A DNA stretch of 64,000 bases. Source: Cellulomonas sp. Root930. Lineage in GTDB: Bacteria > Actinomycetota > Actinomycetes > Actinomycetales > Cellulomonadaceae. The translations under genes were made by a program, and so were the position numbers. Every line of letters begins with the position of its first letter. The first letter of the stretch is position 1. The notes under the pieces are model-generated. The model was not told the DNA's origin and ran no database searches. It saw only the letters and a list, made by a program, of their open reading frames with translations. Below, in pieces: positions 33,836 to 41,952 of this stretch. Where the stretch lies: positions 248,001 to 312,000 of the forward strand of contig LMJI01000001.1 in the NCBI GenBank assembly GCA_001429255.1, given 5' to 3'.

Positions 33836-34543
33836 CGCGGCCACCAGCCGCGCGGCCTCCTCCGAGGGCGCGACGCCGAGCTCGCGGGCCAGCAGCGACT
33901 GGCACTGCCGGTAGGCGTGCACCGCCTCCGCGAGGTTCCCCTCGGCCAGGTGGATCCGGATCACCGCGCGGTGGGCGCTCTCCCGCAGCGGGTCGGAGCG
34001 CAGTGCCGCGAGCGCGGCCTCCATCGCCATGCCGAACAGCCCCTCGGCCGCGAGCCGGGCGGCCACGGTCTCCAGCACGTGCAGCCGCAGCTGGCGCAGG
34101 CGCTCGCGCTCCGCGGTGAGCCACTCGTCCGACCAGTCGGGCAGGAGGTCGCCCTCGACGTACAGGAGCACGCGCTCGACGGGCAGGGTGCTGCGGCCGT
34201 CCATCAGCTCGTGGGCCGACCGCACGAGGTCGGTGACGTCGACGTCGACCGAGCCCGCGAGCGCGAGCGCGTCGTGGTCCGGCGCGACGAGCCCGGGCGC
34301 CTGCAGGTGGGCCCGCCAGATGGTGGTGCGGAGGCGGGCCAGCGCGCGGTCCTCCGTGGTCTCCGGCCAGAGCTCCCCGGCGAGCCGGCTGCGCCCGCAC
34401 CGGCCGCGCAGGGCGAGCACCGCGACCAGTCGCTGCGCGGCCACCGGGATGCTCGCCGGGACACCGTCGATCGCGAGGAGGAAGCCACCGAGCAGGGTGA
34501 GCCGTCCCCGGGGCGGCCCGTCGACGTGCGCGACCTGCGACAT
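33818..34543 (-). CDS. SARP/BTAD-type transcriptional regulator (right copy)
   Basis: A 241-residue regulator with the same design as the left copy at 9280: winged helix (L-T-L-L-G-G-F-L-L-A-I-D-G-V, then L-A-G-E-L-W-P-E-T-T-E-D-R-A), followed by a BTAD helical domain with E-R-E-R-L-R-Q-L-R-L and D-P-L-R-E-S-A-H-R. The two copies share long identical stretches in the BTAD part, so they are paralogues. The start is placed at ATG 34543 because GGGGGAG lies just upstream; a longer reading is possible. It follows the LuxR-type gene by 100 bases on the same strand. Confidence 0.87.
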   Translation of the reverse strand: MSQVAHVDGPPRGRLTLLGGFLLAIDGVPASIPVAAQRLVAVLALRGRCGRSRLAGELWPETTEDRALARLRTTIWRAHLQAPGLVAPDHDALALAGSVDVDVTDLVRSAHELMDGRSTLPVERVLLYVEGDLLPDWSDEWLTAERERLRQLRLHVLETVAARLAAEGLFGMAMEAALAALRSDPLRESAHRAVIRIHLAEGNLAEAVHAYRQCQSLLARELGVAPSEEAARLVAALPALR

Positions 34544-34643
34544 GTCTCCCCCTGAGTACATGTCCACCAGGAGCCCCCCTTCACCGGTGTGATACCGCTC
34601 GCGATGTGTGCGACGCGTGCGCCGCGGCCGATGCCGGCCCGCG

Positions 34644-37238
34644 TCAGCCGACCGGGGCCTGGGCGAGCAGCCCACGGAGGTGGGCCAGGAGCTCGCCACG
34701 GGAGTGCAGGTCCAGCCGCTGCCGCATGCGCGCGACGTGGTGCTCGACGGTCTTCGGGGAGATGTACAGCCGCTCGGCGATCTGCCGGTACGTCTGGCCG
34801 TCCACGACCAGGCGCGCGACCTCGAGCTCGCGCCCGCTCAGGGGCGGCTTCGCCGCGGGCGTCGGCACCGGCGTGCGGGGGCGACGACGCGCCGGGGCCG
34901 GTGCGTCGTCGCGCGCCGGCCGCATCGACCGGGCGGTCTGCAGCAGGCCGACCATCGACGCGCGGTCGGGCGTGCGTGCGGCCGCGTGCCCGACGAGTCG
35001 AGCCCCGTCCCAGGCCATCCCGACGGCGACGAGCCTCCGGGCGGCCCGTTCGACGGCGGGCGGGTCCACCCGCGCGCCCAGGACCTGGAGCCAGATCCGG
35101 GCCGCGTCCGAGAGGACCTCGGCGTAGTGGCTCTCCCGCGCCGCGGCGGCGAGGGGCTTCGTGTGGCGCTCGAGCCAGTCGGGCCGCTCCGCCACGACCG
35201 CGACCTGGATCCCGTACCAGTGGTGCGGGACCGACCAGAGGACCGGGTGGCCCAGTCCCTCGAGCAGTGCGTCGGCCTGCTCGAGGTGCGATGACACCCG
35301 GTCCGCCTCGCTCAGCCGGGCGGCGGCCACCGCGAGCTCGCCGAGCGGCAGGAGCCCGAACAGGTCCGGCGGCCGCCGCACCAGCGCGTCGAGCGCGCTG
35401 GGCCACACCTCCACGAGCGCGGCCAGGTCGTTGGACCGGCGCGCCAGCCCCACGTCGATCGCGCGGGCGAACAGCTCGTCGCGCGTGCCGTACCGTCCAC
35501 CGGCTGCACGCTCGGCGAGGGACGCCGCCTCGGCCGCCTCGTCCAGGCGCCCGTCCAGCATCGAGGACCACGCCAGCAGCAGGTGGTGGCGCGGCTGCGC
35601 CACGGGGCCACCGAGCCTCGCCGCGATCGCCTCCCGCAGCGTCGTCACCGCGTGCACGCTCGCGCCGCAGTGCAGGGCCACCAGCGCGGCGAGGGCCGCC
35701 GGGGTGTCGGGGAGCAACGCCCCGCGACCGCGTGGGCGCAGCATCGCCGCGGACTCGAGCAGGGTCGGCAGCGCCACCATCCCGTCGCCCTCGAGCGACT
35801 GCTGCACGCCGCGCACCATCGCCTCGCGCGACCCGTCCTCGAGGCTCGGCGGGTGCCCGTCCGCGGGCCAGTCGGGGTGCTGCCCCGCGGCACGCCCGGT
35901 CGCGAGCGCAGCCAGCGACCACAGCTGTGCCGCGGCGACGTCGCCGGCGTCCGCGAGCGGCCGGTAGACCGCAGCGGCGTGGCTCTCCAGCCCCTCGAAC
36001 GCGAGCGCCGCACCGAGCACGCGCGCCGCGTCGGCCGCCCGGGCGCCCGTGGCGTGCGCGAGCGCCTCGTCGGCCAGCCTCGTCGCGGTCTGCACGTCCC
36101 CGGCCAGCGCGGCGCTGCGCGCACGGTCCACGGCGAGGGCCTCGCCGTCCGCGCCGGCGGCGAGGGCGTCCGCGAACAGGCTCGCCGCGCGCGCCGGGTC
36201 CTGGTCCACCTGCTCGTACGCGGCGCGCGTGCGCAGCGCGGCCAGCCGGGCGTGGTGGACGGTGACGCCCGCGGTGCGGCCGACGATCTCGAGCACCGGG
36301 GTCCCGTGGTCCTCGAGCGTGGCGAGCACGTTCGCCAGGACCGAGTCGCTGCGCTCCGGGGAGGTGGTGGCCAGTGCGGCCTCGCGCACGGCGGGGACCA
36401 CCGAACCGTCCGGGCACAGCAGGCCGCTGACCCGGACGTGCTGGAGCGCCTCGGCCACCTCGGTGGGCCCGTGTCCGAGCACGGTGGTCAGCGTGCCGGG
36501 ATCGGCCGGCGCGCCGAGGCACATCGCCAGCACGACGTCCCGCATGAGCGGCAGGTCGGCGTCCCCGACCCCCGCGAGCCGCCGCACCGGGTCCCAGGCC
36601 GCGAGCACGCCCGGACGGTCCCACGGCTGGGGCCCGACGCCGTCGGCCCCGTCGAGCACCGCATCCACGAGGCACAGCACGCCGCCGGTGCACGCCGTGA
36701 GCGCGTCGACGGCCGCACGGTCCAGGTCACGGCCCAGGCGGTGGCGCGCGCGGGCCTCGACCTGACCCCGGTCCAGCGAGTCGAGGCTGACGGTCGTCCC
36801 GTGCTCTCCGATGAGGTCGCGCAGCTCGCCCAGGCCGCGCTCGACGGGCCACGGACGGAAGGCCACGGTCACCTGCGCCCCGGGGCGGTGTGCCGCGGTG
36901 ACGATCCGTCGCACCGCGTCGTCACCGAGCGCGTGCACGTCGTCGACGATCAGCGGCCCGTCGCCGGGGTCGTCGCGCGGACGCCCCCGCCCGTTCCCGT
37001 TGCGCGCGTACAGGGTCTGCAGCGACCGGAGCGCGAGGGTCTTGCCGCTCCCGCCCGGACCCGTGACCGCGACCAGCCGTGGCGCCTGCGGATCCGCCTC
37101 GATGGTCCGGAGCAACCGTTCCACCTGGACCACCCCACGGGCGCCCACGTCGTCGGAGTGCATGCCGTCGTCCCCCACTGCGCCGACCGCGCGCGATGCC
37201 GCACGGCTCGTCGGTACGTTCGGTGCGGGCTCGGCCAC
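34644..37238 (-). CDS. Large ATP-binding LuxR-type regulator (LAL family)
   Basis: An 864-residue regulator of the MalT/LAL class. Walker A G-P-G-G-S-G-K-T is at 60-67 and a Walker B-like P-L-I-V-D-D-V-H near 100. A long TPR-like, Ala-rich helical middle (about 330-760) follows, with a LuxR helix-turn-helix at about 800-855 (L-S-G-R-E-L-E-V-A-R-L-V, then I-S-P-K-T-V-E-H-H-V-A-R-M). Such proteins integrate a ligand and ATP to activate neighbouring genes. A GTG start is used; an internal ATG at about residue 26 is also possible. It lies between the injection system and the IniB-like operon, and could regulate either. Confidence 0.88.
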   Translation of the reverse strand: MAEPAPNVPTSRAASRAVGAVGDDGMHSDDVGARGVVQVERLLRTIEADPQAPRLVAVTGPGGSGKTLALRSLQTLYARNGNGRGRPRDDPGDGPLIVDDVHALGDDAVRRIVTAAHRPGAQVTVAFRPWPVERGLGELRDLIGEHGTTVSLDSLDRGQVEARARHRLGRDLDRAAVDALTACTGGVLCLVDAVLDGADGVGPQPWDRPGVLAAWDPVRRLAGVGDADLPLMRDVVLAMCLGAPADPGTLTTVLGHGPTEVAEALQHVRVSGLLCPDGSVVPAVREAALATTSPERSDSVLANVLATLEDHGTPVLEIVGRTAGVTVHHARLAALRTRAAYEQVDQDPARAASLFADALAAGADGEALAVDRARSAALAGDVQTATRLADEALAHATGARAADAARVLGAALAFEGLESHAAAVYRPLADAGDVAAAQLWSLAALATGRAAGQHPDWPADGHPPSLEDGSREAMVRGVQQSLEGDGMVALPTLLESAAMLRPRGRGALLPDTPAALAALVALHCGASVHAVTTLREAIAARLGGPVAQPRHHLLLAWSSMLDGRLDEAAEAASLAERAAGGRYGTRDELFARAIDVGLARRSNDLAALVEVWPSALDALVRRPPDLFGLLPLGELAVAAARLSEADRVSSHLEQADALLEGLGHPVLWSVPHHWYGIQVAVVAERPDWLERHTKPLAAAARESHYAEVLSDAARIWLQVLGARVDPPAVERAARRLVAVGMAWDGARLVGHAAARTPDRASMVGLLQTARSMRPARDDAPAPARRRPRTPVPTPAAKPPLSGRELEVARLVVDGQTYRQIAERLYISPKTVEHHVARMRQRLDLHSRGELLAHLRGLLAQAPVG

Positions 37239-37588
37239 GTCGCCGGGCCCCCTCCCCCTCGCATGATGCTCTCCGGTCGGGCGAAAAGCACCTTCCGTCC
37301 CTATTGCCCCTAATGCCCGAGGGCCTGCGTGCGCCGCGCGCCGCGGGCATCGGCGCTGGTCAGGCCGCTCCCCCGGGTCCGGTGCGTCGGGGTGCCGACG
37401 ATCGCGGCCCGGACGATTTCACCCCTGCCGGCACACGCCCCACGCCCCCTGCCACGCGGTCACCAGGCGCCCCGGACCCCCAGTGCCCCGGTCGCGCGAG
37501 GGGGGACGCCCCCGATGGACACCCGCCACGGCCTCCCTAGCGTCGACGTGAGCCGACCGGGATCGGCACTCCGACCGAGAGGAACACC
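37239..37588. other. 350-base intergenic region between the LuxR-type and IniB-like genes
   Basis: A divergent promoter region. The only clear structure is a pair of adjacent 9-base direct repeats, CCCTATTGC at 37299-37307 and CCCTAATGC at 37308-37316. They lie in the most AT-rich part, just upstream of the LuxR-type start. The rest is GC-rich and shows no convincing gene. GAGAGGAAC just before 37589 is the ribosome-binding site of the IniB-like gene. No clear -35/-10 pair was identified for that gene. Confidence 0.55.
37299..37316. promoter_or_regulatory. Two abutting 9-base direct repeats, possible activator site
   Basis: CCCTATTGC and CCCTAATGC differ at one base and sit head to tail, about 60 bases upstream of the LuxR-type gene and 270 upstream of the IniB-like gene. 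Direct repeats are the usual target type of SARP and some LuxR regulators, although SARP repeats are normally 11 or 22 bases apart. Function is inferred only. Confidence 0.4.
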
Positions 37589-38731
37589 ATGTCCAGCGTC
37601 GCGAGCACCCTGCTCGACTTCATCCTCAACCTCCTGCGCGACCCGGAGACCGCCGAGGCCTTCGCCAGGGACCCGCAGGGCACGCTCGAGGACCACGGCC
37701 TCGGCGACATCACGTCCGTCGACATCGAGGACATCATGCCGGTGCTGATGGACGCGTCGCCGTCCAGCTTCGACCGCGACTACACCACGGGCGGCAACAC
37801 GCTCGGCGCCACGCAGTCGTCCACGGGCGGCGGCGGATCGGCCGGCGGTGGCGGTGGCGGCGCGAGCGACGGAGGGTCGTCGGCGGCGCTGGCCGGAGGC
37901 GGGAGCGTCGGTGTGAGCGCCGCGATCCCCGCGCTGCAGCAGGTGTTCCAGACGTACACGTACAACACCACCTCGATCGACGACCGGGACACGATCGTCG
38001 ACTCGTCGGTCAACCAGAACATCTGGGCGGACGGCGACGTGCACCAGATGTTCGACCTCGACACGGTGGTCGCGTCCGGCGGCGGGGTGGCGGCAGGCGG
38101 GGACATCTCCGGCACGGTCGTCGTCGGCGACGAGAACGTGGTCGGCGAAGGGAACTCCGTCGGCAACACCGACAACTCGAACCAGGGCAACATCACCGAC
38201 TCGTACAACCCGAGCGACTCGTACAACGACAACTCCGACAACTCGACGGACGACCACAGCGACAACTCCGACGACGACGGGGTCGACAACGACAACTCGC
38301 ACAACGACAACTCGACCGACGACCACTCCGAGACCGACAACTCGGTCGACGACCACAGCGAGACCGACAACTCCGTCGACGACCACAGCGAGACGGACAA
38401 CTCGGTCGACGACCACAGCGACAACTCCGACGACGACGGGATCGACGTCGACAACTCGGGCAACGACAGCTCGACGGACGACCACTCCGAGACCGACAAC
38501 TCCGTCGACGACCACTCCGAGACGGACAACTCCGTCGACGACCACAGCGAGGTCGACGACCACAGCGACAACTCGATCGACGACCACACCGACAACTCCG
38601 ACGACGACGGCATCGACGTCGACAACTCGGGCAACGACAGCTCGACCGACAACTCGGACGACGACTTCATCGACGACGACAGCTCGTACACGGACCAGTC
38701 CGACGACGACTTCGTCGATGTCGACGTCTGA
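37589..38731 (+). CDS. IniB N-terminal domain protein with Asn/Asp/Ser-rich repeat tail
   Basis: A 380-residue protein. Residues 1-55 match the IniB N-terminal domain (L-L-D-F-I-L-N-L-L-R-D-P-E-T-A-E-A-F, then D-P-Q-G-T-L-E-D-H-G-L). A Gly/Ser linker (about 75-110) follows, and residues about 120-205 contain Y-N-T-T-S-I-D-D-R-D and G-G-D-I-S-G-T-V-V-V-G-D-E-N. The tail (about 205-380) is made of repeats of D-N-S-V-D-D-H-S-E-T type, is strongly acidic and probably disordered. IniB in mycobacteria is encoded with the dynamin-like IniA and IniC and induced by cell-wall inhibitors. The same order follows here. No signal peptide is visible. Confidence 0.82.
   Translation: MSSVASTLLDFILNLLRDPETAEAFARDPQGTLEDHGLGDITSVDIEDIMPVLMDASPSSFDRDYTTGGNTLGATQSSTGGGGSAGGGGGGASDGGSSAALAGGGSVGVSAAIPALQQVFQTYTYNTTSIDDRDTIVDSSVNQNIWADGDVHQMFDLDTVVASGGGVAAGGDISGTVVVGDENVVGEGNSVGNTDNSNQGNITDSYNPSDSYNDNSDNSTDDHSDNSDDDGVDNDNSHNDNSTDDHSETDNSVDDHSETDNSVDDHSETDNSVDDHSDNSDDDGIDVDNSGNDSSTDDHSETDNSVDDHSETDNSVDDHSEVDDHSDNSIDDHTDNSDDDGIDVDNSGNDSSTDNSDDDFIDDDSSYTDQSDDDFVDVDV
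38220..38700 (+). repeat. Nested coding repeats in the IniB-like gene
   Basis: A 30-base unit encoding D-N-S-V-D-D-H-S-E-T recurs in tandem with small variations. A longer block encoding D-N-S-D-D-D-G-I-D-V-D-N-S-G-N-D-S-S begins at 38420 and again at 38591, a 171-base (57-codon) higher-order period. Synonymous differences are few, so recent expansion or gene conversion is likely. Confidence 0.85.
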
Positions 38732-38830
38732 CCCGACGCACCACCGACCGGTCCCGGGCCGCCAGGCCCCGGGCCGGTCGGCCGCGCGCTGTGCACCTGC
38801 CCGTGCGCGCGGCGACCTGGAGGAGCCACT

Positions 38831-40666
38831 GTGCTGCCGCTGATGGACCTGCTGGACCGCGCCGAGGCGCTGTCCGGCGACGCCGACCGCGCCGATCTGC
38901 TGGAGCGCCTGCGCCACGCCCGCCGACGACTGCACGACCCGCACGTCCGCGTGCTGGTGGTCGGGGAGCTCAAGCAGGGCAAGAGCCAGCTGGTCAACGC
39001 GCTGGTCAACGCCCCGGTGTGCCCCGTGGACGACGACGTCGCGACGTCCGTGACCACGGTCGTCGGATGGTCGGCGGCACCGACCGCGGTGCTCATCGGT
39101 CTGCCCCCGTCCGCGGACGGCACGCGGGACGTGGATCCGGCGCGCCTGCGCAGGACGACGATCCCGATCGATGCGCACTCGCGGTGCGTCGCGGAGCGCC
39201 GGGCACCGGACGGCTCGCCCGTCGACTGCTCGGAGGTGGGCCTGCCCCGGCACGTCCTCGCCGGAGGCCTCGTCCTCGTGGACACCCCGGGCGTGGGCGG
39301 GATCGGCTCGGCCGAGGGCGCGGCGACGATGGCCGCGCTGCCGTCGGCGGACGCCGTCCTCCTCGTCTCCGACGCCGGGCAGGAGTACTCCGCACCCGAG
39401 ATCGAGTTCCTCCAGCAGGCGCTCGCGGTGTGCCCGAACGTCGCGTGCGTGCTCACCAAGACCGACCTGTACCCGCACTGGCGGGCCGTGGCGGACCTCG
39501 ATCGTCGCCACCTGCAGCGGGCCGGCGTGCGCGCGCCGCTCATCCCCGTCTCCTCGAACCTCCGGCTGCTCGCCGCGCGGCGCCAGGACCGCGACCTGCA
39601 CGACGAGTCCGGCTTCCCCGAGCTGATCCGCTACCTGCGCGACGAGGTCGTCGACAACGCGGGCGTGCTCGCCCGGCGCTCGGTCGCCCACGACGTGCTG
39701 ACGGTCACCGACCACCTCCTCATGGCCGGCCGCGCGCAGCTCTCCGCGCTGGAGGACCCCGCCGGCGGCGAGACGCTCATCGCCGGCCTGCAGACCGGGC
39801 GGCAGAACGCGGGCGAGCTGCGCCGACGCAGCGCGCGCTGGCAGCAGGTGCTCCAGGACGGCGTGACGGACCTGACGGCGGACATCGAGTACGACCTGCG
39901 CGACCGGCTGCGCCGCATCGGCCGGGAGGCCGAGGAGGCCATCGACGAGACCGACCCGGGCCCGGTGTGGGACGAGTTCGACGAGTGGCTGGGTCAGCGG
40001 GTGCGGGCCACGGTCGCAGCGAACTTCGTCTGGGCGCACGAGCGTGCGCAGTGGCTCGCCGCGCAGGTCGCGGCGCAGTTCGACGCGACCGACATCGCGC
40101 TGCCCGAGCTCGTGGCCGGCGACGACGACGAGGCGCTGGAGCTGGTCGCGCGGCTCGAGCGCGTCGAGGTGGAGCGGGTGTCGCGCACGCAGAAGGTCAT
40201 CGTCGCGCTGCGCGGCTCCTACGGCGGCGTGCTGATGTTCGGCATGGTCACCGCGATCGCGCTCGGCATGTCGCTCATCAACCCGATCTCGGTGGGCGTC
40301 GGCGTCATCCTCGGCGGCCGGGCGTACCGCGAGGACAAGGCCAACCGCGTGCGCAAACGCCAGGCCGAGGCCAAGCTCGCGGTGAAGCGGCACCTCGACG
40401 AGGTGGTCTTCCAGGTCAGCAAGGACTCCAAGGACCGGCTGCGTCGGCTGCAGCGCGTGCTCCGCGACCACTTCAGCACCCGGGCCGACGAGCTCGTGCG
40501 GTCCCTGGACGAGTCGATCCGGTCCGCGCGCGAGGCCACCCGGACCGGACCCGACGAGCGCGCCGGGACGCTGGGCGACCTGCGCGCACGCGTCGCCGAC
40601 CTGGAGCAGCTGCGCGCCGACGCGGAGCGGTACGCGCTGCCCGCGCTCGAGGCGGTGCCGGCATGA
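38831..40666 (+). CDS. Dynamin-like GTPase (IniA-like position)
   Basis: A 611-residue GTPase. G1 G-E-L-K-Q-G-K-S is at 45-52, a G2 Thr is in A-T-S-V-T-T, G3 D-T-P-G starts at Asp151, and G4 T-K-T-D is at 209-212. Helical stalk segments follow. A hydrophobic hairpin near 465-497 (L-M-F-G-M-V-T-A-I-A-L-G-M then I-S-V-G-V-G-V-I-L) is the likely membrane-insertion paddle of bacterial dynamins. GTG 38831 is preceded by AGGAG. IniA of mycobacteria is a membrane-fission dynamin with this design. It lies 99 bases after the IniB-like gene. Confidence 0.88.
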   Translation: MLPLMDLLDRAEALSGDADRADLLERLRHARRRLHDPHVRVLVVGELKQGKSQLVNALVNAPVCPVDDDVATSVTTVVGWSAAPTAVLIGLPPSADGTRDVDPARLRRTTIPIDAHSRCVAERRAPDGSPVDCSEVGLPRHVLAGGLVLVDTPGVGGIGSAEGAATMAALPSADAVLLVSDAGQEYSAPEIEFLQQALAVCPNVACVLTKTDLYPHWRAVADLDRRHLQRAGVRAPLIPVSSNLRLLAARRQDRDLHDESGFPELIRYLRDEVVDNAGVLARRSVAHDVLTVTDHLLMAGRAQLSALEDPAGGETLIAGLQTGRQNAGELRRRSARWQQVLQDGVTDLTADIEYDLRDRLRRIGREAEEAIDETDPGPVWDEFDEWLGQRVRATVAANFVWAHERAQWLAAQVAAQFDATDIALPELVAGDDDEALELVARLERVEVERVSRTQKVIVALRGSYGGVLMFGMVTAIALGMSLINPISVGVGVILGGRAYREDKANRVRKRQAEAKLAVKRHLDEVVFQVSKDSKDRLRRLQRVLRDHFSTRADELVRSLDESIRSAREATRTGPDERAGTLGDLRARVADLEQLRADAERYALPALEAVPA

Positions 40667-41952
40667 CCGACGAGGACCTCCGGGCGCGGGCCACGGGCCG
40701 CCGTCGCCGGCAAGGGGACCCAGGGGACCTGGACGGCCCGCTGCGCCCGACGGCTCGCCGCGCGCGCGAGCTGCTGCAGGCCGCCGCGGACGCCTACGCC
40801 GGCGACCCGCTGGTCGCCACGGAGCTGCGCGGGCTGCTGGAGGGCTTCGAGCGGCCGCTGACCGTCGGGTTCGCGGGACTCATCAAGTCGGGCAAGTCGA
40901 CCCTGCTCAACGCGCTCGTGGGGGCGCGGGTGGCGGCGTCGGACCTGTCGGAGTGCACGCAGACCGTCACCTGGTACCGGTACGGGGAGACGCCGCGCGT
41001 CGCCGTGCACCCCCGGTCGGGCCGGTCGTGGGAGAGCCCCGCGATGGCGGGTCGGACCGGGCTCCAGGTCGACCTGCGCGGCACGCCCGTGGACGAGATC
41101 GACCACGTCGACGTGTGGTGGCCCGCTCCGGTGCTGCGCGAGCGCACGCTCATCGACACCCCGGGGCTCGACGCCCTCTCCGGGGTCGCGTCGCGACGCT
41201 CGCACGAGTTCCTCACGACGGACGCGGTGACGTCGGCCGTCGACGTCGTCGTCTACCTGGTGCGCCAGGTCCGTCGCGCCGACGTGCGCTACCTCGAGGA
41301 CCTCGCGCGGCTGCGGGGCGACGGTTCCGTCGCCAGCACGATCGCGGTGGTGGCCCGCGCCGACGAGGTCGGTGCCGGCCGGATCGACGCCCTGGTGTCC
41401 GCCGAGCGCCTCGCCCGGCGCCACCGCGAGAACCCGGACGTGACCCGGCTGTGCGGGGTGGCTCTGCCCGTGGCCGGCCTGCTCGCCGAGACCGCCCAGA
41501 CGCTGCAGCCGGACGAGGCCGCCGACCTGCGCGCGCTCGCGGCGCTGGACCGCGCGGTCGTCGAGGGGCTGCTGCTGTCGGTGGACCGCTTCCGGCGCCC
41601 GTCCCTGTCCGTGCCGGTGTCGGCCCACGCGCGCGCCGAGCTGCTGGACCGCCTCGGGATGTTCGGCGTCCGCACCTGCCTGGCGCTCCTGCGCGGCAAC
41701 CAGCTGGACACGGCGGAGCTGACCACCGAGCTGTCCCGGCGCAGCGGCGTGGAGGAGCTCCGCCGCTCGCTCGACGTCGCCGTCGAGGGCCGCGACCGGC
41801 GGCTCGCGCAGGACGCGCTCGGTCGGATGCTCGACCTCGTGCAGGACGACCGGGTGCCCGAGGTGGCGCGCGCGGCGCGCCGACTGCTCTCCGCGACGCG
41901 TCCGCTGCACTCGGAGTCCCCCACGGTCAGCGCCGGCGCCGCAGCTCCTTGA
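40663..41952 (+). CDS. Second dynamin-like GTPase (IniC-like position)
   Basis: A 429-residue GTPase starting 4 bases inside the first one's stop. G1 G-L-I-K-S-G-K-S-T-L-L-N lies at about 70-81, the G2 Thr in C-T-Q-T-V-T-W, and G3 I-D-T-P-G-L starts at Asp165. It is shorter, with a short helical C-terminus and no obvious membrane hairpin. In mycobacterial iniBAC the last gene is likewise a shorter dynamin-like protein. The pair may form hetero-oligomers, as tandem bacterial dynamins do. Its end overlaps tail to tail with the next minus-strand gene by 26 bases. Confidence 0.87.
   Translation: MTDEDLRARATGRRRRQGDPGDLDGPLRPTARRARELLQAAADAYAGDPLVATELRGLLEGFERPLTVGFAGLIKSGKSTLLNALVGARVAASDLSECTQTVTWYRYGETPRVAVHPRSGRSWESPAMAGRTGLQVDLRGTPVDEIDHVDVWWPAPVLRERTLIDTPGLDALSGVASRRSHEFLTTDAVTSAVDVVVYLVRQVRRADVRYLEDLARLRGDGSVASTIAVVARADEVGAGRIDALVSAERLARRHRENPDVTRLCGVALPVAGLLAETAQTLQPDEAADLRALAALDRAVVEGLLLSVDRFRRPSLSVPVSAHARAELLDRLGMFGVRTCLALLRGNQLDTAELTTELSRRSGVEELRRSLDVAVEGRDRRLAQDALGRMLDLVQDDRVPEVARAARRLLSATRPLHSESPTVSAGAAAP

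Noticed and set aside
9170..34543. The injection-system region as an integrated prophage or island using the tRNA as attachment site
   Set aside because: No integrase, excisionase, head or packaging gene, and no second copy of the tRNA 3' end was noticed at the right border. Composition matches the neighbours by eye.
37317..37588. A coding gene in the 350-base gap before the IniB-like gene
   Set aside because: Open frames exist there, but they are Pro/Arg/Gly-rich readings without ribosome-binding sites or recognisable pattern, consistent with noncoding GC-rich DNA.
38220..38700. CRISPR array
   Set aside because: The repeats are in-frame codon repeats of variable spacing, with no unique spacers of fixed length and no cas genes nearby.
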